Part shown: piece after piece, positions 47,081 to 58,240 of the stretch | Layout: each line of letters begins with the position of its first letter | Position numbering within the stretch: position 1 is the stretch's first letter | Assembly: GCA_022605955.1 (NCBI GenBank) | Contig: JAKCOZ010000001.1 | Coordinates: 22,436,146-22,500,145 of the forward strand | Direction of reading: 5' to 3' | Length of the DNA stretch: 64,000 bases | Source of the DNA: Rallus limicola | Taxonomy: Eukaryota > Chordata > Aves > Gruiformes > Rallidae | Notes under the pieces: model-generated | The model's input: only the letters and a program-made list of their open reading frames with translations | What the model was told of the DNA's origin: nothing | Databases searched by the model: none | Translations under genes and position numbers: made by a program

Positions 47081-50000
47081 TTGGAAACTCCATTTTTGTC
47101 TCTCTCTTTTTTTTGTTGTTTTGGTTTTTTTCCCCTCCTTTCTTTCTCCCTCTCATTTTTCCATCCTGGACTTTGGATGTCCCCTATGATCTCTTCTTGT
47201 CTGCATGATTGCATCATTCATGGCAGGTAAGGTTAGCATGAATAGAAGGAAATACAAACAGCACTTCACACAGCATGCCAGCAGCTGGGAGAACCTGCAG
47301 CCAGCAGAGGTTACAGACCCCAGTCAGGTCTAATAAAGACCTGCATCACTGGAGGGGCAGGAACTACAATTGTGATTATTCATGTTGAAATCGAGGTCAC
47401 TGCATCTCCTGCTTCAGAAGCAAATCTGAGTGCTGCGGGGCATCTCAGAAGGAGGTTTCCTTTGTGCACAGCACTGAGCGCTGGGCCAGGGTAGCCCAGC
47501 AAGACTCTGCAGCCAGCCGCTCGCTAGAAGAAATACCACATGTGGGTTTTTTCCTTCTTGCTGCAGCTCAGCACTGGCACAAAAACAAGGGGAGAGAGGA
47601 AGAGAGGACCTTCCATTTCATGATAGGGCCATAGCCACAAGAGGCACTGGGATTTGGGGTTGCTATGGCGAGCAGCAAGGAGCTGCCATTCTGAACATGG
47701 AAGACTTGAATTCAAGTCCTCTCCTGGATGCCTTAAAACAGGCTGGTTAGAATATCCTTGCCCCCATCCTCTCCACACAGCTCCATCTTGGGGGTGCTTG
47801 CTGTGCAAGCATTGGCAATTCAAACCTTCACTTGTTTCTGTCCCCAGCAGACCAAGAAATAGAAGAACCAGGGAGACTGTGCAGAGTGACCACTGCTTAC
47901 CTGGCAACGGTGGGATGAGAAGGGGGATTGTCTGAAGAAGCTCACTGCTGCGGCAGGGGCTGCAGTAGTATCAGCAACACTGGCTGGCTGTAGAGCAAGT
48001 GGTTTATGAGAGGTGCCCCGTGCTAGTGAGAGCATTGCAAAATTCAGGACATCTGTACGAGTTCCAGGCTGATGCAGCTGCTCAAATTATGAAAAATATA
48101 AGCAATTGAATTGGGAAGGCATTGTAAAACAGCTAAGGAGAAGGAAAATAAACTGGCATGCTGTGGTTGATGTAAGCATGTAACAGCCCCCACATGTCAC
48201 TGGGACCAGCATGATCTGCACCAGTTGAGGCACTGCTTTCAGAGATGGAAAAACACTTCCAAGGGGAGTGGCCGTACAGCAGAGGCCAAGTTCTTGTTCT
48301 TTGTCATGGTGCCAGTGAACCCTGTGGGCCTCCTCTGTCACTTAAAGGTGGGTTTTCAGGGACCCAAGGCCTCTGGCCACAGTTGGACTTCTGTGCTTGT
48401 CAAAGCTTGGGACTGAAGCATGATAGGCCAGGATGAGTTAACTAGGAATACTCCTCATCCCTGTTAAGAGCTGGATCCCTGGGCCACCAAGAGGTGATGC
48501 TGAGCATCCCTAGGCTTTCCCATCACCAACCCAAGCTGCTGGTCCCTGGCAAACACTTTACACCCAGGTGCGGCCCATGCATAAAGCTGACCTGGCCCAC
48601 TGATGCTGAGCCCTGGAGAGGCACAGGGACAAATGCAGAAAGAGGTGATGGTCAGTGTCGCTTGCTGGACTCACCCATCATGACCAAAATTGTCAAACAG
48701 CCACCCTCTCCTTCCCTGGTGTTGCTTTGGCCACCACCTGCCAGGCATCCTAACACAAGTTTAGTGCAAAAATCTGGGAAAAAAAGTTTCCCTTCCATAT
48801 AAAACAGTGCATGCCATTCAGCCCCAGACTAATGGGACATACACTGTGCAGTCATGTAGACAGGCAAAACACATCTAGCCTCTTGATGTACCTTCATAAA
48901 GTACATCCAGGAAGGTACAACGTATGCTGCATATCAAGAGAGAGAAGACAGTAAGAGCAGGATGAAGGGATTATCCCAGATGTGTTTAACTGGTTCTGTT
49001 TGACATGTGGCTAATCAGTGGCAGGTACAGAGGATACTGGGCCACCATGTTCAGGCAGTTCCTGTAACTATCTCATCCCTCCCAGCCAACTACTGCTGTT
49101 TCAGATGAAAGAAAAGGTTTATTATATCCTTCCCCACCCCCCATATTCTTTTTGATTTATCCCAGGAAATCTAATTTTAAAAGGCACTAGCAGAACACTA
49201 CAGATGTGCAGCTGAAGCAAGCAGTCATTTCAGTCCCAAGACACAGGAAAGCCAACACGAGCCTTTTGGCAGGCTTTGGGTTAGACCTTCAGGCCAAGGA
49301 AGGAAAGAACAACACAAACCCTTGCACTTTGTTCATGCCATCAAGCAGAGAGGAGCCCAGGACACTCGAGGTGAAGTCTTTGGGGGTTTCCCCATCCTCA
49401 GGGAGCCACATGCTGTGCAGCAGACAGGGCGAGCTGGCAGGCACGTCCAGCACTCGATGTTCCCACCCAAGCGGGACGTCTGCAGATGGTTTTTCCAGGA
49501 GGGCTTGGAGGCATCTTGGAGATTTTGCTGCTGAATCAGGAATTCTGTGGCGCAGGCAGAGACCTCACCACTGGCGCCGAGCCCTGCAGCTGCACAACGC
49601 CTGGCACGCGTCGCCGCAGCTGCAGAGCCAACACAGACAAGCTTAGGGAGACGCAGGCTCGCCACGGCTGCTCGCTCACTTCCAGCTGATGGCATCACTG
49701 GAGGCTTGTGTCTCCTCATCAGGAAAAACTGAAAAATAGGCACGGAGGACAAACCACAGGAAATGCGTCCCTATCTAGGAGAGAAAGGACTTCTTGTACA
49801 GCACATGCTGAAGATACCAGAGCCCAGAGGAGGGGTGTAGGTTTGGCACTCGAGAGCAAACAGCATGTCCCTGCCATACCACATCTTTGGCCTTCTTGGG
49901 CAGAACTATTTCGGTTATTGATATTAAAGGTACATATCCTGAAATGTGTAACTGTCAGGCTTTTCTGGGAGCTCTTCAGATGCAGTATGTCCCAGTCCTT

Positions 50001-52190
50001 CCTGCCAGAGTGCTGGCACCTATGGGGAACGATGGCCTTGTCACCAAATGCTTCATTTGCAGCTGCCCCAAACTTACCTCTGCAAAGCAAGCAGCCAGAG
50101 CCATTTTTCTTCCTAATTTGCTGCAGGTTCTTCAGAGCAAGAACTTGAGCACAAAGATGCGCAGACCTTGGCCAAGCTCCACACACACAACAGCGATGCA
50201 ACAGTACATTCGCCTTCCTTGTTTTGCCTTGACGTGAGAGCTATCTTCTTACACAAATCTTGGGGCAAGCATGCAGATGATGCCCCCCAGGTTTATGATG
50301 TCTCCAGAAAACCCCAGAGCCTGCGCCTTCCCACTTGTGTGTTTAATACCTGGGCAGAGGAGCACTGTGGAAAGGGCAGGACCCGTGCAGCCCTCTGGCT
50401 GTATTTGGTATTTGCTGTGTTTACAGGGCATCTCCTCTCTTTTGGCAGCTAGCAGCAGTGGGCAGCTAAAGGCACTTCTGAGCATGACACCATGCAAGTG
50501 ACTCACTTCAGCTGGCAAGGGCAGGAGAGACAAAAGTAAGAGCAGCAGCTCTGGAAAGGGAAACGAGAGGAGCAAAGACGGGGGAATGGGAGATTAAATC
50601 ATCAGATTGAAAAGGAACAATAAATCCCTGGTGAGGAATATAACTGGGGGGTAGAGAAGGAACAGATTGCAGCTCAGTAATGAGGCAGACAGCATTCTCT
50701 TTGTGATCTGCAAATTCAGTTGGGTTTTCTGACAGAAAAAGACCCCATGGTATCCAGAAATCTGTCTGATACATGACCTGCCTCCCTCTGCCTTCAGTGG
50801 CAATAGCTGATGGAGCAGACAGGTCTGGCAGAGCCTACCTAGCCCCGTGGTACAGGCTCAGGGCAGCCCACTGGCCCGGCCAAGCCTGTGCAGCACCCTG
50901 GGGAGAAGGCAGGAAGGACACAGACAGGTCCCGTGTCCTTCCCACCTTCTCCCCAGGGTGCTGCATGGGGCTTGGCCTGGTCAGTGGGCTCTGAGTTGCA
51001 CAGGCCTGTCAAAACGCACAGGACACTCTGCTTGGGCCACAGAGTTGAGGTGACAGCCAGGCTCAGTGTCACAGGCAGTGGCCCAGACACCAGGGGCTGC
51101 CTAGGACCATCAATGAATGGCTGAGGGCACTTGGCAAAACACTGTCTTGCTACAAAGGTCCTTGGGGTACTAAGACCATAGGTCTTCTGTCAGGCAGGGA
51201 GGCTCCAGCTGTGTGGTCTCAACCTGTAAGGGCTGCAGATGGGAACACAGAGCATTTCAGGGTGTGACACCCTTGGATCAGGGACGTTGCTACGAGCCAT
51301 GGGCACCTGTGTTCCAGCAGTGCTGAGGCATTCTTGCAAAACTCATCCAGGGAAGGAGAGGGAGAAAGACAGTAAGCTCCAGGTCCTCACATCTAGCTCC
51401 CACCCCACAGTTCCCTGTATTTCATTAGGCAAATAATAGTTCAGGGTCAATAGCATCACCACTTTCCTAGAAATGAAAAACCACAGCCAACTATCAGGTT
51501 GCCAAAGGATGCAGCAGAGGCCCCTGCTCTGCAGTCAGCTGCTTTTGGTGCCTTTAGCACAGCATTACTTCTGTGACACTAGGTAATGGCCTGTCTCTCC
51601 TCTGCCATCCTTTGAGGAACATGTGTGAAAGATGGGGCAAGAGCTCCCACTTACATGCTCAGTTTCCTCATTAAAGCATTGGCAGAAGTGCTTGGGAATA
51701 AATGGGAAGAGGGGACCCACTTTTTTTTCTTTCCTATGGGATCACATAATCACAGTTCTTAGTGTTATCATACCACTACTTGCCCTTTGTATTAAAGTCT
51801 CAAAAAAAAAAAAATACCCAAAACCCAAGAACAAAGAGAAATTCAGCATAATCAATAGCTCTGGCCCACAGAGGGTTCAGGCCTATGAAGATACAAATCA
51901 TCACCAGCACTCACTAGGAGATGTCCTCTCTCCTACCATTTGCAGGGAGGAGAAGCAGAGAAACAGAGTGCCCCTCACAATATTTAGTTACAAGAAGATG
52001 CAAAGGCTTGGTTTGCTTGGACCGAGTCATGTACATACTTGCACCCCAGAAGCTGGGGACAGGCAGGCCCCCGAGCCATGTCTTTGTGTTAACATTTGCA
52101 CTGCTACCCCTTGTGTGGTCAGCAGCAATCCCAGACCTGAGACCTCCATGAAGAAGACAAACTGATGAGAGGAGCCTGACTAAGGAGGAA
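47081..52190. other. No gene recognised; one hairpin and one CpG cluster
   Basis: CpGs cluster at about 49540-49680. Open frames here have no family resemblance. If exons 1-4 of the duplicated transporter survive they should lie in or near this interval, but I did not find them. Confidence 0.35.
50865..50990. repeat. Near-perfect 57/58-bp inverted repeat with 11-bp loop
   Basis: The left arm 50865-50921 and right arm 50933-50990 are reverse complements with only a few mismatches (core TGCAGCACCCTGGGGAGAAGG). The loop is AGACAGGTCCC. It would fold into a long stable hairpin. No terminal duplication was recognised. Confidence 0.9.
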
Positions 52191-52194
52191 TTCA

Positions 52195-52662
52195 TCAGCA
52201 CAAGAAGGACATGGACCTCTTGGAGTGGATCTGGAGGAGGGCCATGAGGATAATCAGAGGGCTGGAGCAACTCTCCTACAAAGACAGGCTGAGAGAGTTG
52301 GGGTTGTTCAGCCTGTTAAATAGAAGGCTCCGGGGGGACCTTACTGCAGCCTTCCAGTGCCTGAAGGGCCCTACAGGAAAGCTGAGGAGGGACTGTGTGT
52401 AAGGGCGTAGTGACAGGATGAGGGGCAGTGATTTTAAACTAGAGCAAGGTAGGTTCTGATCAGACATTACGAAGTTCTTTACTGTGTGGGTGGTGAGACA
52501 CTGGAACAGGTTGCCCAGAGAGGTGGTGGAGGCCCCAACCCTGGAGACATTCAAGGTCAGGCTCTGAGCAACCTGACCAAAAGGTGTCCCTGCTTACTGC
52601 AGGGGGTTGGAATAGATGACCTTTAAAGGTCTCTTCCAACCTAATGTATTCTATGATTCCAT
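52195..52662 (+). mobile_element. CR1 LINE 3' end with intact terminus
   Basis: Reads CTCTTGGAGTGGATCTGGAG, AGAGGTGGTGGAGGCCCC, GGAATAGATGACCTTTAAAG and ends TATTCTATGATTCCATAGG. A complete CR1 3' end, plus orientation. Confidence 0.92.
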
Positions 52663-54940
52663 AGGTCAGCCCTTCAAGACTCACCCTTCCCATCATCTCA
52701 CGTGGGTTCTCCTCTATCCATACACAAACTTAGCTCACAGCCAGAAACTTCACTGGAGCTCACTTTGGCTCTGGAAACAAGCAAGCAGCACAGTGCCAGC
52801 AGATGAGCCAGGTCACCACCATACAGTATTCAGCAGACACCTGCTGGCAGAGGTCTAAAGACAAGGCACTCCAGCTGGTGTTTTATAAAATAGACATTCT
52901 CTGACATGACACTACAATACACTGCTTTCTGTATGTGCACTCATTCCTCTCAGTGTTCTCTCTGCTACTGGAAAGACGTTTCTGTAAAGCAGTAACTAAC
53001 AGAGATCCCTGGCTTTGTCCCTCTCACAGCCCAATTGCTCCAACTTGCCAAAATGATCAGCACAGCTTTGCCTATTTCACATAGAAAATCTCTGTAACCA
53101 GCTCGAGTTTTCTTCCCCAGTTTTTGCACCCATTACACTCACAGCTACGCAGACCCTGGCCTGTCAATCAAAACCCACCACTTTACACCAGTGTTAAATC
53201 AGTACGAGTGATTAGCTGTCAGAAAGGTGACCAATTGATATGGGGCATCCTCAACAGTATGTGACTTCAGATGCAGATGCTGTAGGCTCACAGTGTTGGT
53301 AGGAGGACAGCTGTGGGACTTACTTAATGGCATTTTATGCTGTGCTACTCAAACATGAGGCTGGGAAGTCTTCCTACTGACCCAAAACAAGTCAAGCCCC
53401 ATGGAACCATTGTAGACTGGATTTTGTGTTACCACTGTGCTTGCAAAAGGCACAAATATACTTACATCCTTCTTGGTTGAGTGTCCATTCAGGTGTTATG
53501 ACCAGTTTTTTAAGGACCATCATATTTACTTCCTGTATTTTCCTCTCTCTCCTCTGAAAGTTTTCATCATGCTTTGGACTCGAGTTTGGTGACCCTTTAC
53601 AAGCCACCTCCAGCCTTTTATTTCGGGACATTTGCTTACAGAGGGTGGCATGTTTCTGGCTGGCGCTGACATTGCATGTATTGTCCCTAAGTCTGCAAGG
53701 TCAGGGTATTTCTGGAGAGTAAGAACAAAAAGGCAGGCACTGTTTAAAACGGATCTCATGTCATCAGTCACTGAGGTACCCTGCTTTATCCATCTTGCAT
53801 ACAAAGATCTGAGGATCAGTCCTTGTGCTTCATCGAAGCAGCGCTCTCGCCTTGTACGGAGAGACACTTCGAAAGGCATCTCTGTCCAATGCACCAAAAA
53901 AACCGACAGTAAATTGTGCTCTGGCCATACAAATGCCATGCGAATCCCCAGGAGCTGCTTTTTCCAGGGAGGTTCCTTACCTTTAAAGCTGCCGATAGAA
54001 AGTCAATATTTAACAGAACAGATGCCACAGAGATACACTTCTATTTTTGGAACGAAAATAAACATGAAGGCCATATTGAACATGCCCACACATCCCTGAC
54101 ATGACCCAGACTTAGTGCATGGCCCCGAGGGCCACCATCATCTGGATCTCAGAAAGCTGGCTGGATCTATCTGCTGGCTGGTAAGGAGACATGGGGGAGG
54201 ATGACCTAATTAGCTGCAGTCCTGAACAAGCTGTACTCATTTCAGGTTCTACATAAATGTTCTTCCAAAGACAAGGCAAACTCCATGGGACAAGTGCACC
54301 ATCAACTTTCTTGAATTACTTTCTGCTTCAGAAAATAAGTCACAGAGCAGAGGTTTTTCCTAGTTTAAAGTAGCGATAGTGTGCCTTGAAGGGCAGCAAT
54401 TCTTCAGCCCAGCCGCGGCTTTCTAGAGCGGTTGAGGCATGGTCTGTGTGGGTTTCACTGGGATCCATATTTTTTCTTCTCCTCTTTTCCTCCAGTCCCT
54501 GTATTTTAGCAGCAGACTGCAAATGGATGCAGTGAAGAGACATTTGAAGTTTTTCTGTGCTGTGACACTGAAGTAAAGCTTCTAAGCAGTGAGCACAGAC
54601 TCGCACAAAGAGATCACGCTGGATTCTCACCTGTCCCCCCTCAGTGAGCCGGTGCCTAAAAACTGATGAATGGGCTAAAACCCTTCTGAACGTTTTATTG
54701 CACACACCAACACTTGTGGAGACAAGAGCACTCTTAGCTGTGGGAACTCTGGCAATTGTGCAACTCACATCAAAGCAGGGGAACTGCAGGGAAGATCTAA
54801 GCAACAAGAAAAAAGGTAAAAGAAAATCACAAGAGGAAGCCCAGCAGCAAGGTGCATTGCCATACCTTCAGCCCCGTGATTCCTCACATGTATCTTCGCT
54901 TACAGTAACAGCCAGGATTACAAGGTTGATTTTCTGACAG
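52663..54940. other. No gene assigned; two unexplained minus-strand frames
   Basis: Minus-strand open frames at 53939-53526 and 54807-54340 are long for this DNA and carry more CpGs than their surroundings, but they start without a good context and I recognise no family. See findings. Confidence 0.3.
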
Positions 54941-55022
54941 GCAGAACTATTAAAAATTTCCAAACCTACCAAAGAAGCACAAATCCCCCACAAATCCAAG
55001 CCAGAAAAGCTGTCACAAATTG
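54941..55022 (+). pseudogene. Relic of transporter exon 5
   Basis: After acceptor TTTTCTGACAG the frame with the expected phase reads GRTIKNFQTYQR, against [12 protein letters not shown] in the intact gene. The TM6 part is scarcely recognisable, and the exon is about 18 nt short. Support is mainly the phase and position. Confidence 0.45.
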
Positions 55023-55366
55023 GTGTATCCACTTCCCTCCTCTCCTGCCCAACCTTCTCCCATAAAAGTTACTGAGTCAATAAAAAAACCCAACATTTTG
55101 GTTTTATTTTAAGGCATTGGCTGGTCTGCTATTTAAGTCCAAGACACTTTGAAATAAAACCAGAATCATCGTGTTCCCTGAGGAAAAGCAGTAACAAACC
55201 CAAATCTCCTTTCACACACAACATGGGTGCTAGGAATCTGCATTTTCACCACCGAACTCTGTGGGAAAGACATCCCATACAGATCTCCTGGGTTCATGGG
55301 AACTGGAGGTAAACTCAAGGACCAGCTGAGAGATGCAATAAAAAGATTGGCTTTATTCTATTGTAG

Positions 55367-55493
55367 GAGTTATCCTTTGACTGTGACCCTGCCATTTTAG
55401 TAATGGTTTCTCTGGGGTACATCATGACTAATATCTCCCACTGTACATCCCTGACAGCAGAGGAAGTGCTGGCCTCCAACAGCGGTAACTGTG
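55367..55493 (+). pseudogene. Relic of transporter exon 7 (TM7)
   Basis: Acceptor TATTGTAG and donor GTGAGT are intact. It opens SYPLTVTLPF, hits TAG TAA (55398-55403), then in another frame reads MVSLGYIMTNISHCTSLTAE and EVLASN, aligned to [23 protein letters not shown]. An extra A at about 55481 shifts the last codons. Length 127 nt against 124. Confidence 0.88.
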
Positions 55494-55922
55494 GTGAGTG
55501 CAGCCCTTTGTTTTTACCGGATATTTTCAGGGTAGCACAGAAAAAGCGATCACATCTGGGACCATCTCAAGGGGCTGTTGGCAAGGAGCCAGGGGTTCCA
55601 TAGAAGAAGCAGCAGATTGTGGATTTCGATGCCTTGGGCAGGATGTCTGTTTCCACAATGGCTGGGGAAGGAAGGAATATAAAGAGAGATGGCCTGATAA
55701 GAGCACGGCCATGATAAAAAGGGTCTGTTCAGTATTCATTTATTTTATCAAGAAGAAAGGTGCCCACAGTCGCTGAGTTACAGGCTTTCGCCTCGTGCCG
55801 CCGTGAAATGGGAACTGGTTAGTCTTGAGGCAACATTAAATACAGGATCTTAAAACGAGTACAAAAATAGACAGAGAGCAGAACAGATGTGACAGACAGG
55901 GGGTTCTTCTCATTCCTCCTGG

Positions 55923-56021
55923 AGCTTCGCAGAAAGCCATTAAAATAATTTCCTCAGTGATTTCAATGTTGGTGGCCCTGTCCCTCTGTCCCCTAGGCAG
56001 AGGAAACTTAGCAGCTGCAAG
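55923..56021 (+). pseudogene. Relic of transporter exon 8 (TM8)
   Basis: Reads QKAIKIISSVISMLVALS, aligned without gaps to [18 protein letters not shown], and ends AAG|GTGAAG in phase 2 as the intact exon does. The acceptor AG is now GG and at least one base is lost near the start. Length 99 nt against 104. Confidence 0.75.
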
Positions 56022-56149
56022 GTGAAGGTCTGCTCTTTCTAAAAATCAAACATCTCTTCCACAATAAAACCTACCAGCCTTTTACTTACAAATTTGTTCT
56101 GGCGCCCCTGGATAGCTGGGAACATTCCCACCAGCGAGCAGGGTGCAGT

Positions 56150-56680
56150 TACTCACCCGCCTCACTGAAAGCTTTACTAAAACTGTGAAAAGCACCGTGC
56201 CATGTGCACACTGCCCCCCCTTCTCCTCGCCAGACACTCTTTGTGCCACTTTCTTTTACCCAGGGAAAGGCACAGATCCCGGGGGTGAAGTTCACAGCTG
56301 GGATTCCCACACAAGCGAGGCCACTCGCAGCGCAATGGATCATCCTGCTCTCAAAGCTCCCACAGCAAGTTGTCCCATCTGCTCTCTGGCTCGGGTCGCC
56401 TTTTCCAGGTGTAGCTTTTATTTGGTGCGTTCCGGTGCCAAATGCCAACTCCAAGGGGGTGCCTGCCTCGCCGTCCTCGGACCTCAAGCTCCTTTCCCGG
56501 TGTAACGGGGAGAAGCTCCGCGGCTGGACGCAGGGGCTGCGGCTGTATCGTGAGCTCCTCCTGGTGGCATTAATGTCCTATTAACACCCCCCACTCCCCG
56601 GGGGGCTCAGAAACACGCAGCTCGCGGGCATCCTTCCCCTATACTCGAGAACCACATTTTAAAGTGGAAACAGAAAATAA
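56150..56680. promoter_or_regulatory. GC- and CpG-rich patch
   Basis: CpGs are frequent around 56320-56660 (CCGCGGCTGGACGCAGG, CTCGCGGGC), between the exon 8 and exon 9 relics. It could be a small CpG island or simply GC-rich intron sequence. Confidence 0.3.
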
Positions 56681-56816
56681 ATCATATGTTCTGGGCGCGG
56701 TGTAAAGGGTTTCATTCCTCACTGCTTGCAGATGTGCCTGATGGGAACGAACACTTCCTTACCTCACACAGGCTTGTTTTCCTGTAAAAATCAAGAGTTT
56801 CACACTTTCTCCCTAG

Positions 56817-56900
56817 CAGATGTCTTTGTTAGCTGCAGATTCTACTCTTCTGCATGATGCACAGCCAGAGAAGTACATCCTTCCTAACCTTGTTTGTCTG
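56817..56900 (+). pseudogene. Relic of transporter exon 9
   Basis: After acceptor CTCCCTAG one frame reads DVFVSCR (intact TLFVASR). After an internal deletion of about 13 nt another frame reads LFCMMHSQRSTSF (intact [13 protein letters not shown]). The donor has decayed to GTCAAT. Confidence 0.72.
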
Positions 56901-56961
56901 GTCAATACAGAGACTGAGACTGCGGGGCAGGAAGAGAGAAGGAGGAAGGAGCTCTCCCTAT

Positions 56962-57228
56962 CACTTTCTGAGGATCACAGAAGGGCAGGGGGTTGGAATG
57001 GACCTCGAAAGATCTAGCCCAACCCCTTTGGCAGAGCAGGATCACCTAGATTAGGTCACACAGGAACACGTCCAGTCAGGTTTTGAAGGAGACCTCACAA
57101 CCTCCCTGTGCAGCCTGTCCCAGCGCTCTGTCACCCTCACAGTGAAGTTTTTCTTTATGTTCACATAGAACTTCCTATGCTCCAGCATATACCCATTTCC
57201 CCTTGTCCTATTGTTGGACATCAGTTGG
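56962..57228 (-). mobile_element. CR1 3' fragment inside the transporter pseudogene
   Basis: Reverse of the CR1 tail: GGGTTGGAATGGACCTCGAA is followed by CAGCCTGTCCCAGCGCTCTG. It sits between the relics of exons 9 and 10. Confidence 0.85.
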
Positions 57229-58099
57229 GAGCTTGGGATGGAGCAGAAAGAGTGGGAAATTCTATTCAACTCAAACAGCATGGGTAAACCCTTACAGAAA
57301 GCTAAATTAGAAATAATCCCGACTTGAGCCATTGATTTGGTATCAATTTGCTGGGTACTGTGGAAACATCTAACATCCAACAGCTGCCATACCAGAAAGG
57401 TTACGCTACTGAGAACAAGCAGGAACACCTACGTGAAACAAAAGGTGGGAAGGAAAACACTAGAAGAGATTTTGTAAAGCCTGTCACTAGCAACGGTCTC
57501 CCTTCCCCTGCTAGCTGGCCGTTAGCATATGGCATTAGAGCACTGCAGGGTATCTTCTGGTCACCTTATAACATCAAGTTATCTAAATATATGAATATGT
57601 AAATAAGCAAATAAATGAGTTTATATTAATTATTTAGGCACACTCCACTAGCCAGGTAGCACAAACAAAACCTTGGTGCCAGATCTGCCTCTGCTCAGTG
57701 CCTAGCTGTCAAAAACTGACTTGACATACTTGGAAATTCTCAGGACTGGGCATCAGACACTTCCTTCAGGGTGGGCTAGTAGAAATCTCTGTTAATTCTG
57801 CCCATTTTCAGTGCGCAGCTGAAACGCCTTCAGTCTGAGGTTAGAGACACAGCCTGATGCTCCATCAGACTGCGTTCCTGCAGACAGCATTTACCTCAGC
57901 AGTCAATCCCCACTCCTGGGAAAAGCGTGGATTAAACGAGCTGCATACACACACAACCAAGTGCACAGCTTTGCTTCCACGCACCAACAGCAATGCAGGG
58001 CCTGTGTTTGGAAGTGACTGCCCACCCCTTGCCATTACACCTCCAAGAGAGAAAAGCTGCTTTTTCCAATTTTTACCACTGTGCCTTTTCACTTCCCAG

Positions 58100-58240
58100 C
58101 CATTGATGTTATTGATGCTGATGATGATCTTGATGGTGCTGATTTGGGAGCCCTTTGAGCTGTTGAGTTTTATTGGCTATTCAGGGGTACGGCAACCTCT
58201 GGACTCACACTGCATCATTAATGAATGCCTTCAGATACCA
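58100..58240 (+). pseudogene. Relic of transporter exon 10 (TM9-TM10)
   Basis: After acceptor CACTTCCCAG the phase-0 frame reads PLMLLMLMMILM and FELLSF. After a frameshift at 58174 it reads WLFRGTATSGLTLHH, against [15 protein letters not shown] in the intact gene, then TAA TGA (58219-58224). The Arg just before WLF, important for substrate in xCT, is gone. Confidence 0.82.

Larger units (their letters stand above)
54941..58240 (+). pseudogene. Decayed SLC7A11-like paralogue, exons 5-10 in order
   Basis: Plus-strand relics match the intact minus-strand transporter exon by exon: 54941-55022 (exon 5), 55367-55493 (exon 7), 55923-56021 (exon 8), 56817-56900 (exon 9), about 58100-58240 (exon 10). 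Order and splice phase are kept. The distance from exon 5 to exon 7 start is 426 bp here and 413 bp in the intact gene; exon 7 end to exon 10 start is 2.6 kb against 3.0 kb. Each exon has frameshifts, deletions or stops, so it cannot encode a transporter. Introns are retained, so it arose by DNA duplication, not reverse transcription. It points the opposite way (head-to-head with the intact gene). Exon 6 is only a suggestion near 55130-55172 (YLSPRHFEIKPE against xCT YLNFVTEEVENPE). Exons 1-4, 11 and 12 were not found with confidence. Confidence 0.85.

Noticed and set aside
47524..47907. Minus-strand frame with a hydrophobic start and a CXC-like NCQC, resembling a chemokine
   Set aside because: It begins at a non-ATG codon, has no further chemokine cysteines in the right spacing, and no exon structure.
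53320..53370. Resemblance to transporter exon 5 (AFYAV..) on the plus strand
   Set aside because: A better placed and phased exon 5 relic exists at 54941; this match is too short.
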